Part shown: piece after piece, positions 23,625 to 32,621 of the stretch | Layout of the letters: each line of letters begins with the position of its first letter | Numbering within the stretch: the first letter of the stretch is position 1 | NCBI GenBank assembly: GCA_022703445.1 | Contig: JAKLDR010000025.1 | Coordinates: 1 to 47,329, forward strand | DNA length: 47,329 bases | Source of the DNA: Planctomycetota bacterium | GTDB lineage: Bacteria; Planctomycetota; SZUA-567; JAKLDR01 | Reading direction: 5' to 3' | Made by a program: the position numbers and the translations under genes | The notes under the pieces: generated by a model | Database searches by the model: none | Told to the model about the DNA's origin: nothing | The model's input: only the letters and a program-made list of their open reading frames with translations

Positions 23625-25349
23625 ATGGGACTCGAAGTCAGGTTGCGACAGCCATGGAAGACGTGGGCCGGTCCTGTTCTGGTCTCGGCCCTCTGTGCGA
23701 TGGCCTGGGCCGCCGGGACTCATGATTCGGGAGCCTTCCCGCGTCCGACTGACGGGCAGCCGGTGACCGTCGTGCCCGCACCGTCCCTTGCGGAAATCCC
23801 ATCCGCCGCCGAGGTCGTTATCGACACGTTGGATGTCGTGCGGCAAGTCCCAGCAACGCTGTACGGCACCAATGTAGAGTGGATTTGGGGTGGTCAGGGC
23901 CTCTGGTCCGAGTGTGACCGGGAACTCGATCCCGAGGCCGTGAAGCTATGCCGGCAACTGGGGCCCACGCTGATCCGTTTCCCCGGAGGCGTCTTCTCGG
24001 ATTGCTATGATTGGCGCAACGGCCTGGGGCCGCAGTCGGCGCGTCCGACGACACCGATCCATCCGGGCGGACCGGTCTCCAGGCACAGCTTTGGCATCCA
24101 GGAGTTCTCCGAGTTGGCCCGGGCGGCCGATGCCAAGCCCCTGTTGACGGTCAATGCGGGCAACGGCACGGCGGAGATGGCTGCCGACTGGGTGCGCTAC
24201 ATGAACCGCAAGGTCGGTCCGCGGGTCCAGTACTGGGAGGTCGGCAACGAACTGTACATGGCCGGGGACCTCTCCGGCGGCGCCCTGGCGGCGGAGACCT
24301 ACGCCGCGAAGTTCGCGGGCTTTGCGGACGCCATGCGTTCCGTCGATCCCAGGATCCACGTCGGGGCCATAGGCGGTTTGAACTACGACCGGTACAACTT
24401 CATCACGGATGACCACTGGACCGAGACGGTGCTCGGCCTGGTGGCCGACCGCATCGACTTCCTGGCCGTGCACAACGCCTACGCGCCAGTGCTGATGACC
24501 GGTGCCGACATGGCCGCTGACCCGCGCGCAGTCTACGCCGCCCTGCTGGCCGCACCGGTTGGGATCGAACGCAACTTGGCGGACGTGTCCGCCCTGCTCG
24601 CCGCCTACGAGCGACCGGACCGCCCCATCTCCATCGCGGTTACCGAGTGGGGCCCGCTCTTCCAGGTGACGCCGGACTGTCCCTGGGTCGACCATGTCAA
24701 GACCATGGGCTCCGCCTTGTTCGTGGCCTCGACCCTGAACGCCTTTCTGCGCTCGCCGCGGGTGGAGGTCGCCACCTTCTTCAAGTACAACGATCCGTTG
24801 TTCATCGGCTGGATCGGGCGGACGGCCGACGGCCACTGGCGGACGACCGCGCCGTACATGGTCTTCTCCCTGTACCGTCACAACCTGGGCCGCACCATGG
24901 TCCGGACCACCGTCGCCGGGCCGACCTATGACAGCCAGGCGATAGGCGTGGTCGGAGCCTTCAGCGGTGTCCCCTGCCTGGACGCGGTGGCCACCCTGGA
25001 CCGCGGCACCCTGGCAGTGATGGTCGTCAACAAGAGCGAGGGGGCCATCGACGGCCGGCTGGCCCTCAAGGGGGTCACCGGCTACGGCGGTGTCCAGGTC
25101 AAGACCGTCCGCGCCATGAGCCTGGACGCCAACACCGGCACGGTGTTGCCGAACATACCTGGCATCACCTGGGCACCGCAGGTGGACATGGGCCGCTTCA
25201 ACCTGGGCGATCCCGGCGAGATCTCCGTCTCAAGCGGCAAGCTGCCGGCCGCCAAGAGCCATGGCGCCGATCAGAGCCTGAGCTACACCTTCCCGCCGCT
25301 CAGCGTGACCTGTCTGACCTTCAAGGACGTGAAGCGCGGTAGCCGCTGA
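23625..25349 (+). CDS. GH51-type alpha-L-arabinofuranosidase, secreted
   Basis: 574 residues from ATG 23625, which follows GGGGAAGGA closely; a longer frame from 23520 lacks a ribosome site and adds Arg-rich sequence. A Sec-type N-terminus (KTWAGPVLVSALCAMAWAAG) is present. The (beta/alpha)8 clan-A features are clear: substrate loop LYGTNVEWIWGG, RFPGGVFSDCYDWRNGLGP, the acid/base Glu209 in YWEVGNEL and the nucleophile Glu341 in AVTEWGP. The C-terminal all-beta domain is visible (ATLDRGTLAVMVVNKSEGAI). GH51 enzymes release arabinofuranose from arabinan or arabinogalactan side chains. Those side chains decorate rhamnogalacturonan I, which fits the divergent PL26-family operon. It might also act on arabinoxylan. 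Confidence 0.85.
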   Translation: MGLEVRLRQPWKTWAGPVLVSALCAMAWAAGTHDSGAFPRPTDGQPVTVVPAPSLAEIPSAAEVVIDTLDVVRQVPATLYGTNVEWIWGGQGLWSECDRELDPEAVKLCRQLGPTLIRFPGGVFSDCYDWRNGLGPQSARPTTPIHPGGPVSRHSFGIQEFSELARAADAKPLLTVNAGNGTAEMAADWVRYMNRKVGPRVQYWEVGNELYMAGDLSGGALAAETYAAKFAGFADAMRSVDPRIHVGAIGGLNYDRYNFITDDHWTETVLGLVADRIDFLAVHNAYAPVLMTGADMAADPRAVYAALLAAPVGIERNLADVSALLAAYERPDRPISIAVTEWGPLFQVTPDCPWVDHVKTMGSALFVASTLNAFLRSPRVEVATFFKYNDPLFIGWIGRTADGHWRTTAPYMVFSLYRHNLGRTMVRTTVAGPTYDSQAIGVVGAFSGVPCLDAVATLDRGTLAVMVVNKSEGAIDGRLALKGVTGYGGVQVKTVRAMSLDANTGTVLPNIPGITWAPQVDMGRFNLGDPGEISVSSGKLPAAKSHGADQSLSYTFPPLSVTCLTFKDVKRGSR

Positions 25350-25391
25350 GGCGGCGGCATGGGCCGCATCAACCCGCCCGCGAGGAGGACG

Positions 25392-25409
25392 CCCTGCTGC
25401 CCGGCAGGG
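25392..25409. terminator. Weak hairpin between convergent genes
   Basis: CCCTGC and GCAGGG pair over a 6-base loop, between the GH51 stop (25349) and the stop of the PDZ lipoprotein gene (25420, minus). There is no T-tract, so termination is uncertain. Confidence 0.3.
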
Positions 25410-25419
25410 ACGGCCCGGC

Positions 25420-26187
25420 CTACCTGGCCAGCTCCTTCGGACGCCGGCCGACGACCACGGACAGCTCCTCCTTGCGGCCATTGCGGTAGAGCACCAGTTT
25501 GACGGTAGTCTCCGGGTCGATGCCGCCCACCATCTCGACCAGGCCGGCGGAGCCGTTGATGACCCGGCCGTCGAGGGTGTGCAGGAAATCCCCCGCGCGC
25601 AGCCCGGCGCGGGCGGCGGGAGTGTCGGGAATGGCCTCGACCACAACGGCGCCGCCGTCCGGGGGCAGCTCGCGGCCCTCGCGGTCGGCGCCCTCCGGGT
25701 CGCGGACCTGCACGCCTATGAAGCCCTGGCCGACGATCGCAGCCAGCAGCGTCCGGCTGCGGGAGCTGATCTCCAGGTCCGGATCGGCCAGCGCCGCCCG
25801 TAGGCGCACCGCCGCCGGCTTGCCGATCTCCAGCAGGCGCACCTGGGCGGCTTCGCGGCGATCCCAGTGCTCGTCGCCCAGCTGCCTGATCAGCACGGCC
25901 ACCTCCTCGTCGAGGGTCGCCGGCTTGGGAGCCGGGGGCTGGACGGGAGGCTGAGGCCTGGGCGCAACGGGCGTTGGCGTTGGTGTTGGGGCGGGCGCGG
26001 GCGTGGGAACAGGCGCCGGCACCCGTGCTTCCGGCGCGGACGGCCGGATTGGGACGCCGGCCGAAGACGCGGCCGCCCGGGGGGGCGAGGCGGGAGTCGC
26101 AGTAGGCCGCTTCGGGGAACACCCGGGTGCGGCCGCGGCCAGTGCCGCGGCGGCGGTCCACAGGAGCACCGGGTGCGATGGCATCAT
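25420..26187 (-). CDS. PDZ-domain lipoprotein with Thr-Pro linker
   Basis: 255 residues. The N-terminus MMPSHPVLLWTAAAALAAAAPG-C ends in a lipobox-like APGC, so it is probably lipid-anchored. Residues about 24-95 are a Pro/Thr/Ala-rich, disordered spacer (PVPTPAPAPTPTPTPVAPRP). Residues about 95-150 are helical with a HEAT-like look (DEHWDRREAAQVRLLEIGKP). Residues about 155-245 form a PDZ domain (FIGVQVRD, VVVEAIPDTPAARAGLRAGD, FLHTLDGRVI, LVLYRNGRKEELSVVVG). No protease domain is present, so it likely senses or presents substrates in the envelope. ATG 26187 follows GGAG by 6 bases and a near-consensus promoter. Confidence 0.75.
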   Translation of the reverse strand: MMPSHPVLLWTAAAALAAAAPGCSPKRPTATPASPPRAAASSAGVPIRPSAPEARVPAPVPTPAPAPTPTPTPVAPRPQPPVQPPAPKPATLDEEVAVLIRQLGDEHWDRREAAQVRLLEIGKPAAVRLRAALADPDLEISSRSRTLLAAIVGQGFIGVQVRDPEGADREGRELPPDGGAVVVEAIPDTPAARAGLRAGDFLHTLDGRVINGSAGLVEMVGGIDPETTVKLVLYRNGRKEELSVVVGRRPKELAR

Positions 26188-26212
26188 GTTGGTCTCCGCC
26201 GCCGGCCCGTTG

Positions 26213-26267
26213 TTGACACCGGGCCCGGACGATGGAGAATATTAGGTGGCTCATCCGGGGTTGTCAA
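26213..26267. promoter_or_regulatory. Symmetric divergent promoter pair
   Basis: On the minus strand TTGACA (26267-26262), 17 bases, TAATAT (26244-26239) is a near-consensus promoter for the PDZ lipoprotein. On the plus strand TTGACA (26213-26218) with GAATAT (26237-26242), spacer 18, would serve iscU. The two -35 boxes are mirror images about an AATATT centre, so the two -10 boxes overlap and only one polymerase could bind at a time. Confidence 0.6.
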
Positions 26268-26298
26268 TTGTGCGCCGGGAGGGCCGGGAGGAAGAGGC

Positions 26299-26673
26299 AT
26301 GTACACCGACAAGGTCATGGACCACTTCCGCAAGCCGCGGAACGTTGGGGAGGTAGAGAACGCGGACGGGGTTGGCGAGGTCGGCAATCCGACCTGCGGC
26401 GACATGATGAAGATCACCATCAAGGTGGAGGGCGGCCGCATCGCCGACATCAAGTTCAAGACCCTGGGCTGCGGGGCGGCCATCGCCACCAGCTCGATCA
26501 CCACCGAGCTGGCCATGGGCAAGACCCTGGACGAAGCCCTGGCCATCACCCGCGACCAGGTCGCCAAGGAGCTCGGCGGACTGCCCGCCAATAAGATGCA
26601 CTGCTCCAACCTGGCCGCCGACGGCCTGCACAAGGCCATCGAGGACTACCGTTCCAAGAAGAAAGGAACCTGA
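26299..26673 (+). CDS. iscU: Iron-sulfur cluster scaffold protein IscU/NifU-like
   Basis: 124 residues, the usual IscU size. It assembles Fe-S clusters in the cytoplasm from cysteine-derived sulfur and passes them to apoproteins. The three ligand cysteines are present: Cys33 in NPTCGD (with Asp35), Cys58 in LGCGA and Cys102 in MHCSN (with His101). The N-terminal MYTDKVMDHFRKPRNVG is characteristic. ATG 26299 follows a strong GGGAGGAAGAGG. No cysteine desulfurase or other isc/suf gene is seen nearby, so it must work with partners encoded elsewhere. It is followed 6 bases later by a membrane zinc protease. An NfuA-type carrier is excluded, since the ligands are those of the NifU N-terminal type. 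Confidence 0.92.
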   Translation: MYTDKVMDHFRKPRNVGEVENADGVGEVGNPTCGDMMKITIKVEGGRIADIKFKTLGCGAAIATSSITTELAMGKTLDEALAITRDQVAKELGGLPANKMHCSNLAADGLHKAIEDYRSKKKGT

Positions 26674-26679
26674 GCACCG

Positions 26680-27390
26680 ATGTTTCTCACCATCGACCCG
26701 ACCTACTATCTCTACGCCCTGCCCGGGCTGATCCTGGCCATCTGGGCGGCCATCAAGGTCAAGATGACCTACGCCAAGTACTCCGACGTCCACACCAGGT
26801 CCGGATCGACCGGCGCCTGGGTGGCCAGGGCCATCCTGGATGCCCACGGCCTGCAGCACGTGCCCGTCGAGGAGATCCCCGGCGAGCTCTCCGACCACTA
26901 CGACCCGCGGGCCCAGGCTCTGCGCCTGAGCACCGGCGTCTTCCGGAGCGACTCGGTTGCCGCGGTCGGCGTGGCCGCCCACGAGGCGGGACACGCCATC
27001 CAGCATGCCGCGCGCTACTGGCCGATGACCGTGCGGGCCGGCCTGGTGCCGGTGGCCCAGTGGGGCCCCATGGCCGCGATCGCCCTGTTCATGATCGGGG
27101 CCGTACTGGCCCACTACGGCCAGGGCGGCAAGAGCCTGATGATGGTCGGGCTGGTGCTCTTCGCCGGGGCCGCACTGTTCTCCCTGGTCACCCTGCCGGT
27201 GGAGCTCAACGCCAGCAACCGGGCCATGAAGCTGCTCGGCTCGGTCGGGGTGCTCGACGCCCACGAGCTGCCCGGCGCCCGGAAGGTGCTCACCGCCGCG
27301 GCCCTCACCTACGTGGCCGCCGCGGTGCAGTCCCTGCTGACCCTGGTCTACTACGCCCAGATGCTCTTCGGCGGCTCGCGGGATGACTGA
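26680..27390 (+). CDS. YugP-type membrane zinc metallopeptidase
   Basis: 236 residues. The zinc-binding, catalytic motif HEAGH is at 101-105, inside AAVGVAAHEAGHAIQHA. A transmembrane helix lies at about 8-25 and two or three more at about 118-185 (AAIALFMIGAVLAHYG and MVGLVLFAGAALFSLVTLPV), with a C-terminal helix (YVAAAVQSLLTLVYYAQML). The order and sequence match the neutral zinc metallopeptidase family of Bacillus YugP (Zn_peptidase_2). Its substrates are not known. It is 6 bases after iscU with a distant AAAGGA site and overlaps the next gene by 8 bases, so all three are probably one operon. Confidence 0.88.
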   Translation: MFLTIDPTYYLYALPGLILAIWAAIKVKMTYAKYSDVHTRSGSTGAWVARAILDAHGLQHVPVEEIPGELSDHYDPRAQALRLSTGVFRSDSVAAVGVAAHEAGHAIQHAARYWPMTVRAGLVPVAQWGPMAAIALFMIGAVLAHYGQGGKSLMMVGLVLFAGAALFSLVTLPVELNASNRAMKLLGSVGVLDAHELPGARKVLTAAALTYVAAAVQSLLTLVYYAQMLFGGSRDD

Positions 27391-29569
27391 ACCCCGGCCC
27401 GGCCCGCAGGCGCAGCCGGCCGGGCTGGACACCCAACCGCCGTCCGGGCCTCCGCTGGAGGCCGGGACAGACGACCAGAGCCGGACGGAAGCCGCTGCTG
27501 CTCCGGCGGTCCCGTCGACGCCCTGGACGCGCTTCGCCGTCCAGGCCCAGTGCGACCTGAAGTTGTGGCTGGTCTGCATGGGGCTGCTCAGCCTGTGCCG
27601 CCTGGCCCTGTTCATCCCCTTCCACGGCCGCATGGAGTCGGGCACCGGCGCCGGGGCGGTGCTCATGGCCTTCGCCAACGGGCTGCGCTTCGACAGCCAG
27701 GTGGCCACCGTCTGGATCGCGCCGGGCCTGCTCCTGGGGATCGTCGCGGCCTTCGCCGGATGGGGCCGGGCGCCGGCCGTGCTCCGGCAGGTCGTGGCCG
27801 GGCTGTTCGTCTTCGTCACCGTGCTCCTGGCGGTGATCACCTACGGCTACTTCCGCGAGTACGGCAACCAGTTCGACGACCGCGTCTTCGGAGTCGTGGA
27901 GGACGACTTGGGGGCGGTGCTGGCCACCGTCTGGAAGGAGTACCCGGCCACGACCGTGGCCCTGGTCATGCTGGCCTTCGACGCCGCGCTCTTCCTGGGA
28001 GTGCGCCGGCTCGTCCGCAGCCCGTGGATCGGCGGGGCGCGCCTGGCGAGGATGGCCGTGCCCGGGCGCGCCGCCGCCACGGTCGGCCTCGCCGTCTTCC
28101 TGGCCGCCGCCGCCCGCGGCTCGTGCGGCCGCCGGCCGGTCCAGGAAAAGGACGCGGCCGTCACCTCCGACCCCTTCCTGAACAAGGTCGTGCTCAACGC
28201 CTACAAGGCCCTGGACTACACCATCGAGGTGCGCCGGCGGCTGCAGCGCAGTTCCAAGGGCATCAGGGTCTTCCTCGCGGACGGCGACATCCGCGGCGCG
28301 GTGCGCCGCGTCGTCGGCGATGAGCGCGAGCGCTCCGGCGGTGGCGACCTGGACGCGTGCCTGCTCCGCACCGCCCCGGGGTGGGCCAGCCCGCCGCGGC
28401 ACATCTTCCTGGTGGTGGGGGAGAGCTACTCGGCCTGGCCGCTGGAGGATCCCTACCGTCGGCTGGGCCTGGCCGGCGAGGTCGAGCGCCTCGGGCGCGA
28501 GGGCATCCTGTTCCGCAACCTCCTGCCGGCCAGCACCGGGACGATGACCTCGCTGGCCACGGTCCTCACCGGAATAACCGAGCACGGCGCGCCGATCTGC
28601 TACCAGCCGAACTCGCGCCGGCCCTACCCGACGGGGCTGGCCGCGATCTTCAACCGGCTGGGCTATCGGACCCGCTTCTTCTATGGCGGGTACCTGAGCT
28701 GGCAGCGCATCGGCGACTTCGTCCGCGACCAGGGCTTCCAGGAGGTCCACGGCGGCGGCGACGTCGGCGGGCGGATCGGCGGCAACGAGTGGGGCGTGCC
28801 CGACGGGGCGCTGCTCGACTTCGTGGCCTCCAGGGTCACCGACGAGCAGCCCAGCCTGAACGTGATCCTGACCGTCTCGAACCACGCGCCTTTCGAGGTG
28901 GACGTCCGCGCCGAGGGCTTTCCGCTGAAGGCCATGCCCCCGGAGCTGGCCGCCGTCTGGGACGGCGAGTACCGCCTGGAGCAGATGGGCCACTTCTGGT
29001 ACGCCGACCGCTGCCTGGGGCGCTTCGCCGGCGCGGTCTCGAAGAAGCTGCCCCGGACGCTCCTGGCGGTCACCGGCGATCACTACGGCCGGCACTTCCT
29101 CAACGCCAAGCCCAACCTGGCGGAAGGCTCTTTCGTGCCCCTGCTGCTGTACGGTCCGGAGGTCCTGGGCGGAGCCCGTCCCCCGGCCGGTGCCTGCGGC
29201 AGCCACACCGACATCGCCGCGACCCTGACGGACCTGGCCGCCCCGGCCGGCTTCACCTATCCGGCCATGGGCCGGAGCCTGCTGTCGCCGGAGGCCGTCG
29301 GTCCGGCGTTCGGCTGTGGCAAGGTCGTGGGCCCCGGGTTCCTGGCCGAGCTGGAAGGCACCCGGTCCTGGATGCGGCTGCCGGCCGCTGACGGCGCCGC
29401 GCCGACCGCCGACCCGGACCTCGCGGCCCTGGAGCGCCGGCAGCGCGACCTCAAGGCCATCGGCTGGTGGCGGGTGTTGCGCGGTCCGGCGATGCCCGAG
29501 GGACCTGAGGCGGGCGCGGCCAAATCCCGGGACGGGGCCCGGTCCGGCGGCGGCGCTCAGCGCCGGTAG
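27383..29569 (+). CDS. LTA-synthase-like membrane sulfatase / phosphoglycerol transferase
   Basis: 728 residues. A Pro-rich cytoplasmic head (1-50) is followed by about five transmembrane helices (about 55-265, the last near VGLAVFLAAAARG), then an extracytoplasmic sulfatase-fold domain (about 330-680). Visible catalytic elements are ASTGTMTS with Thr385/Thr389 as nucleophile candidates, preceded by VVGESYS; YGGYLSWQRIGDF; SNHAPFE near 500; and TGDHYGRH near 563 with its metal-binding Asp-His. The lack of a Cys/Ser-x-P-x-R motif argues for phosphoglycerol or phosphoethanolamine transfer to an envelope glycan rather than sulfate-ester hydrolysis. ATG 27383 overlaps the preceding gene by 8 bases (translational coupling). 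The 3' end overlaps the convergent gene by 13 bases. Confidence 0.8.
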   Translation: MTEPRPGPQAQPAGLDTQPPSGPPLEAGTDDQSRTEAAAAPAVPSTPWTRFAVQAQCDLKLWLVCMGLLSLCRLALFIPFHGRMESGTGAGAVLMAFANGLRFDSQVATVWIAPGLLLGIVAAFAGWGRAPAVLRQVVAGLFVFVTVLLAVITYGYFREYGNQFDDRVFGVVEDDLGAVLATVWKEYPATTVALVMLAFDAALFLGVRRLVRSPWIGGARLARMAVPGRAAATVGLAVFLAAAARGSCGRRPVQEKDAAVTSDPFLNKVVLNAYKALDYTIEVRRRLQRSSKGIRVFLADGDIRGAVRRVVGDERERSGGGDLDACLLRTAPGWASPPRHIFLVVGESYSAWPLEDPYRRLGLAGEVERLGREGILFRNLLPASTGTMTSLATVLTGITEHGAPICYQPNSRRPYPTGLAAIFNRLGYRTRFFYGGYLSWQRIGDFVRDQGFQEVHGGGDVGGRIGGNEWGVPDGALLDFVASRVTDEQPSLNVILTVSNHAPFEVDVRAEGFPLKAMPPELAAVWDGEYRLEQMGHFWYADRCLGRFAGAVSKKLPRTLLAVTGDHYGRHFLNAKPNLAEGSFVPLLLYGPEVLGGARPPAGACGSHTDIAATLTDLAAPAGFTYPAMGRSLLSPEAVGPAFGCGKVVGPGFLAELEGTRSWMRLPAADGAAPTADPDLAALERRQRDLKAIGWWRVLRGPAMPEGPEAGAAKSRDGARSGGGAQRR

Positions 29570-30768
29570 CGGCCCAGGACCTTGTCCAGCGCCGCGACCA
29601 CGTCGGCCAGATCGGCGTTGGTCATGGCCGCGAAGAGCGGCAGGGTGATCAGCCCCTCGTAGGCCCGCTCGGTCACCGGGCACAGGCCCCGGCGGTAGCC
29701 CAGGCGTTCGTAGAGCGGGTGGAAGTAGACCGGCATGTAGTGCACGTTGACGCCGATGCCCTCCGCGCGCAGCGCCGCGAAGACCTCGGCGCGGCCGGCC
29801 GAGAGCCGCTCCAGGCGCAGGCGGACCATGTAGAGGTGCCAGGCGCTCAGATGGTCGGCGTCGTCGGCGGCCGGCAGAACGAGCTCCCCGAAACGCGCGA
29901 GCTCCCGCGCGTAGAGCGCGGCCAGCTCCCGGCGCCGGGCGACGTTCGCGGCGAGCCTCTTGAGCTGACTGGTGCCCAGCGCGGCGTTGAAGTCCGCCAG
30001 CCGGTAGTTGAAGCCCAGTCGGTCGATCTCGTAGAACCAGCTGGCCTTGGAGCCGGCGCGCATCCGGGCGTCCACGTTGATGCCGTGATTGCGCAGCCGC
30101 CGCACGGCCTCCACCAGCTCGGGGCGGCCGGGCGAGCTCACCGCCCCGCCCTCCCCCGTGGCGATGTGCTTGGCCGGGTGGAAGCTCCAGGCGGCCAGGT
30201 CCGCCGGTCCGGAGCCTACGGGCCGGCCCCGGAAGACGGCGCCCAGCGCGTGGCAGGCGTCCTCGATGAGCAGCAGCCCGCGCCGGTCGCAGATCCGCCG
30301 GAGCTCGTCCATCTCGCAGCTCCGCCCGGAGTAGTGCACCGGAACGAGGGCCTTGGTGCGCGGCGTGATCGCCGCCTCGGCCGCGGCCGGGGCGAGGTTC
30401 ATCGTGCGCTCGTCGATGTCCGCGAAGACCGGCCGGGCGCCGCAGTTCAGCGCGGCGTTGGCGGTGGCGGCGAAGGTCAGCGGCGTGGTGACGATCTCGT
30501 CGCCCGGGCCGATGCCCGCGGCGAGGTAGGCCAGGTGCAGCGCGGCCGTGCCGCTCGAGACCGCCGCGACCGAGGCCGCCCCGACCGCCGCGGCCACGGC
30601 CCTCTCGAAGGCGTCGACGTTCGGGCCGGTGGTCAGCCACGTCCCGCGCAGCACGGCGGAGACCGCGGCGATGTCCTCGTCGGTGATCTGGTGCATCGCG
30701 TACGGCAGCATCGAGGGGCGGACCGGGCTGCCCCCTTCGATGGCCAGTCTGGCTGCCTGATTGCTCAC
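29557..30768 (-). CDS. pseC: PseC-like PLP-dependent nucleotide-sugar aminotransferase (DegT/DnrJ/EryC1)
   Basis: 403 residues, typical for the family. Lys200 in AAWSFHPAKHIATGEGG would bind PLP; Asp170 in LLIEDACHALGA contacts the pyridine nitrogen; SSGTAALHLAYLAAGIGPGD (71-90) is the phosphate-binding part. GFNYRLADFNAALGTSQLKRL and VHYMPVYFHPLYERLGYRRG with CPVTERAYEGLITLPLF match PseC, which aminates a UDP-4-keto-6-deoxy-L-altrose-type sugar in pseudaminic acid synthesis. No other pse gene is nearby, so another amino-sugar product is possible. The start is GTG 30768, with AAGG 8 bases before. The last 13 bases overlap the convergent sulfatase gene. Confidence 0.75.
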   Translation of the reverse strand: MSNQAARLAIEGGSPVRPSMLPYAMHQITDEDIAAVSAVLRGTWLTTGPNVDAFERAVAAAVGAASVAAVSSGTAALHLAYLAAGIGPGDEIVTTPLTFAATANAALNCGARPVFADIDERTMNLAPAAAEAAITPRTKALVPVHYSGRSCEMDELRRICDRRGLLLIEDACHALGAVFRGRPVGSGPADLAAWSFHPAKHIATGEGGAVSSPGRPELVEAVRRLRNHGINVDARMRAGSKASWFYEIDRLGFNYRLADFNAALGTSQLKRLAANVARRRELAALYARELARFGELVLPAADDADHLSAWHLYMVRLRLERLSAGRAEVFAALRAEGIGVNVHYMPVYFHPLYERLGYRRGLCPVTERAYEGLITLPLFAAMTNADLADVVAALDKVLGRYRR

Positions 30769-30874
30769 GGGAACCGCCTTTCCGCGGGGCCGTCTTGCCC
30801 GGCGGCTGGATTCTAGCCTGGCTCAGGGGCGACGCAAGCGACCGGGTGCGCCGGCAACCGGCCGCCGACGCGGA

Positions 30875-32461
30875 TCACAGCAGTTCCAGGCTCACCGCCT
30901 TCATCCGCACATCACCCGGCCGCCGGCCCCCGACGCGGACGTTGACCGTCCCGCCGGACGCCGGCAGCAGCTTCGTGAGCCGACGCGCGCCGCGGCCGCG
31001 CTCGGTCCACTGGTAATCGAGTTTGAGTCGGGCACCGCCCGCCGGAGGCTTCCCGGCCGAAACGCGCACCCGGTTCCTGCCCGGCTGCAGCGCCGGCAGG
31101 GACAGCATCCCGCACTGGCAGTCGGTGGCGATGGTCAGCTCGTCGAGGCCGACCGAGCCCGGCTCGCCGCGCGAAAGCAGGTCGACGCGCACCAGGTACT
31201 CGTATCTGCCGACGGCCGAGAACCGGTCCGCGTGGTAGGCCTCGGCGCCGAAGTCCGCCCGGACGCGCCGGGGCCTGGCGCTCAAGCGACCCTCCTGGGC
31301 GAAGTGGTTGCCCCAGACCTGCTCCCACGATGAGCCGGCGTCGGTCGATACGTAGAAGCCGACCATGTCGAGCCGATCGCGGCCGGTCCGCACCGTCGCC
31401 TCGATCCAGGCATCGGTGATCACGTAGGGCGTGCGCACCGCGTAGACGAGCTGCGCCAGCTCCTGCCGCCGCGCCGGGTGAACGCTCGCGCCTTCCCGGG
31501 AGGTGCGAGCCTCGGAAAGAACGCCCTCGGCGCTCTCGGCTCCCTCGCGGAAGCCGCCGGCAGCGAGCGGCACGCGATAGCGAAGCTCGACCGTCCCGGG
31601 CATCCGGCAGCGACGGGTGCGCTCATCGGGGTGCAACAGCCAGGTCTTCCGGGGTGTCGGGAAGAGGTACGGTCCGACGTGTTCGCCGAGGAAGTTGTCG
31701 GCGATCCCGCCGCCGCGCAGGTCCTTCTCGACCCACACGTGGGAGATGGCCAGCGGCTCCGCGCCCATGGCGTAGGGCCAGTATTGGGTCCCCGGCGCCC
31801 AGCGGCGGGTCCAGCGCTCGCCGCGGCGCAGGTCGATGTTCATCCGGTGGCGCGGCGTCGGCGACCGTCCGAAGGCCGGGTCGCGCGTCGAGTTCTCGCG
31901 CGAGAGGTAGCGGTCGTGCCGGCTCTTGGCGTAGAACCAGGGCCGCGGCGGGTCGGCCGGCGAGAGCAGCAGCTCCGGTTCGGCGTCGATCTCGGCGACG
32001 CTCGCAATGTGGCCGCCGTCCCGCGAGTGGACGTACCAGCCGTGCTGCGGATCGAAGACGTGCCAGCGTGTCCGGCCGTCAGCGTCGCGCCAGCGGAGCT
32101 CGGCGACGGTGTGCCCGAGCCGGCAGATGACCACCTTCCGGCCCCGGCCGCATCCGGCGGCCTGCCAGGCATTGATCATCACCCGCGAGAGCCCGTCGCA
32201 GTAGTGCCCGCCGTAGACGGCGAGGTACTTCAGGGTGTCCATCAGGTAGCCTTCGCGGCCGCGCTCACCTTCGCGCGGCGCCGGGCCGTTGCGGCCCATG
32301 CACACCAGCGTCCAGCGGTAGAGCGCGACCGCCTTCTCCTCGGGCGTCCGGGCCTTCTCGATGCGGAAGGCGTCGCGGGCCCAGGTCCCGAGGTCGTGGG
32401 CGTCGGGCCAGCGGTCAGTGGCTATCCAGATGTTGCGGGCGGCGCGGCAAAGGCTGGCCAT
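30875..32461 (-). CDS. Transglutaminase-like protein with C-terminal beta domains
   Basis: 528 residues. The N-terminal part holds a transglutaminase/cysteine-protease-type triad: Cys88 in GGHYCDGLSRVMINAWQAAG, His117 in LGHTVAELRW and Asp137 in HVFDPQHGWY. Residues about 270-500 look like beta-sandwich modules (VELRYRVPLA, AWIEATVRTGRDRLDMVGFY, GRYEYLVRVDLLSRGEPG, GRNRVRVSAGKPP). No signal peptide is obvious. ATG 32461 follows AAGGAG by 7 bases. It lies 249 bases downstream of the giant alpha-2-macroglobulin-like gene on the same strand. The enzyme could hydrolyse or cross-link peptides or sugars; substrate unknown. Confidence 0.7.
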   Translation of the reverse strand: MASLCRAARNIWIATDRWPDAHDLGTWARDAFRIEKARTPEEKAVALYRWTLVCMGRNGPAPREGERGREGYLMDTLKYLAVYGGHYCDGLSRVMINAWQAAGCGRGRKVVICRLGHTVAELRWRDADGRTRWHVFDPQHGWYVHSRDGGHIASVAEIDAEPELLLSPADPPRPWFYAKSRHDRYLSRENSTRDPAFGRSPTPRHRMNIDLRRGERWTRRWAPGTQYWPYAMGAEPLAISHVWVEKDLRGGGIADNFLGEHVGPYLFPTPRKTWLLHPDERTRRCRMPGTVELRYRVPLAAGGFREGAESAEGVLSEARTSREGASVHPARRQELAQLVYAVRTPYVITDAWIEATVRTGRDRLDMVGFYVSTDAGSSWEQVWGNHFAQEGRLSARPRRVRADFGAEAYHADRFSAVGRYEYLVRVDLLSRGEPGSVGLDELTIATDCQCGMLSLPALQPGRNRVRVSAGKPPAGGARLKLDYQWTERGRGARRLTKLLPASGGTVNVRVGGRRPGDVRMKAVSLELL

Positions 32462-32621
32462 CGGGAGTCTCCTTGGTCAGGGTCTATCTTCACCGGCGAA
32501 CGGAGCCGCGCAAGAGCAACGATGGCGACGCGGAGACGCGAGGGCATGAGACGGGCTCGCCGCCGTCGACCCGCGCCGGGAGGTGTGCCTGGGCAGCGGG
32601 TGCGGCTTCCGCGCTAACATG

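Noticed and set aside
27305..30640. 1111-codon minus-strand frame across the sulfatase and pseC regions
   Set aside because: Arg/Gly-rich shadow that crosses three well-supported genes in other frames.
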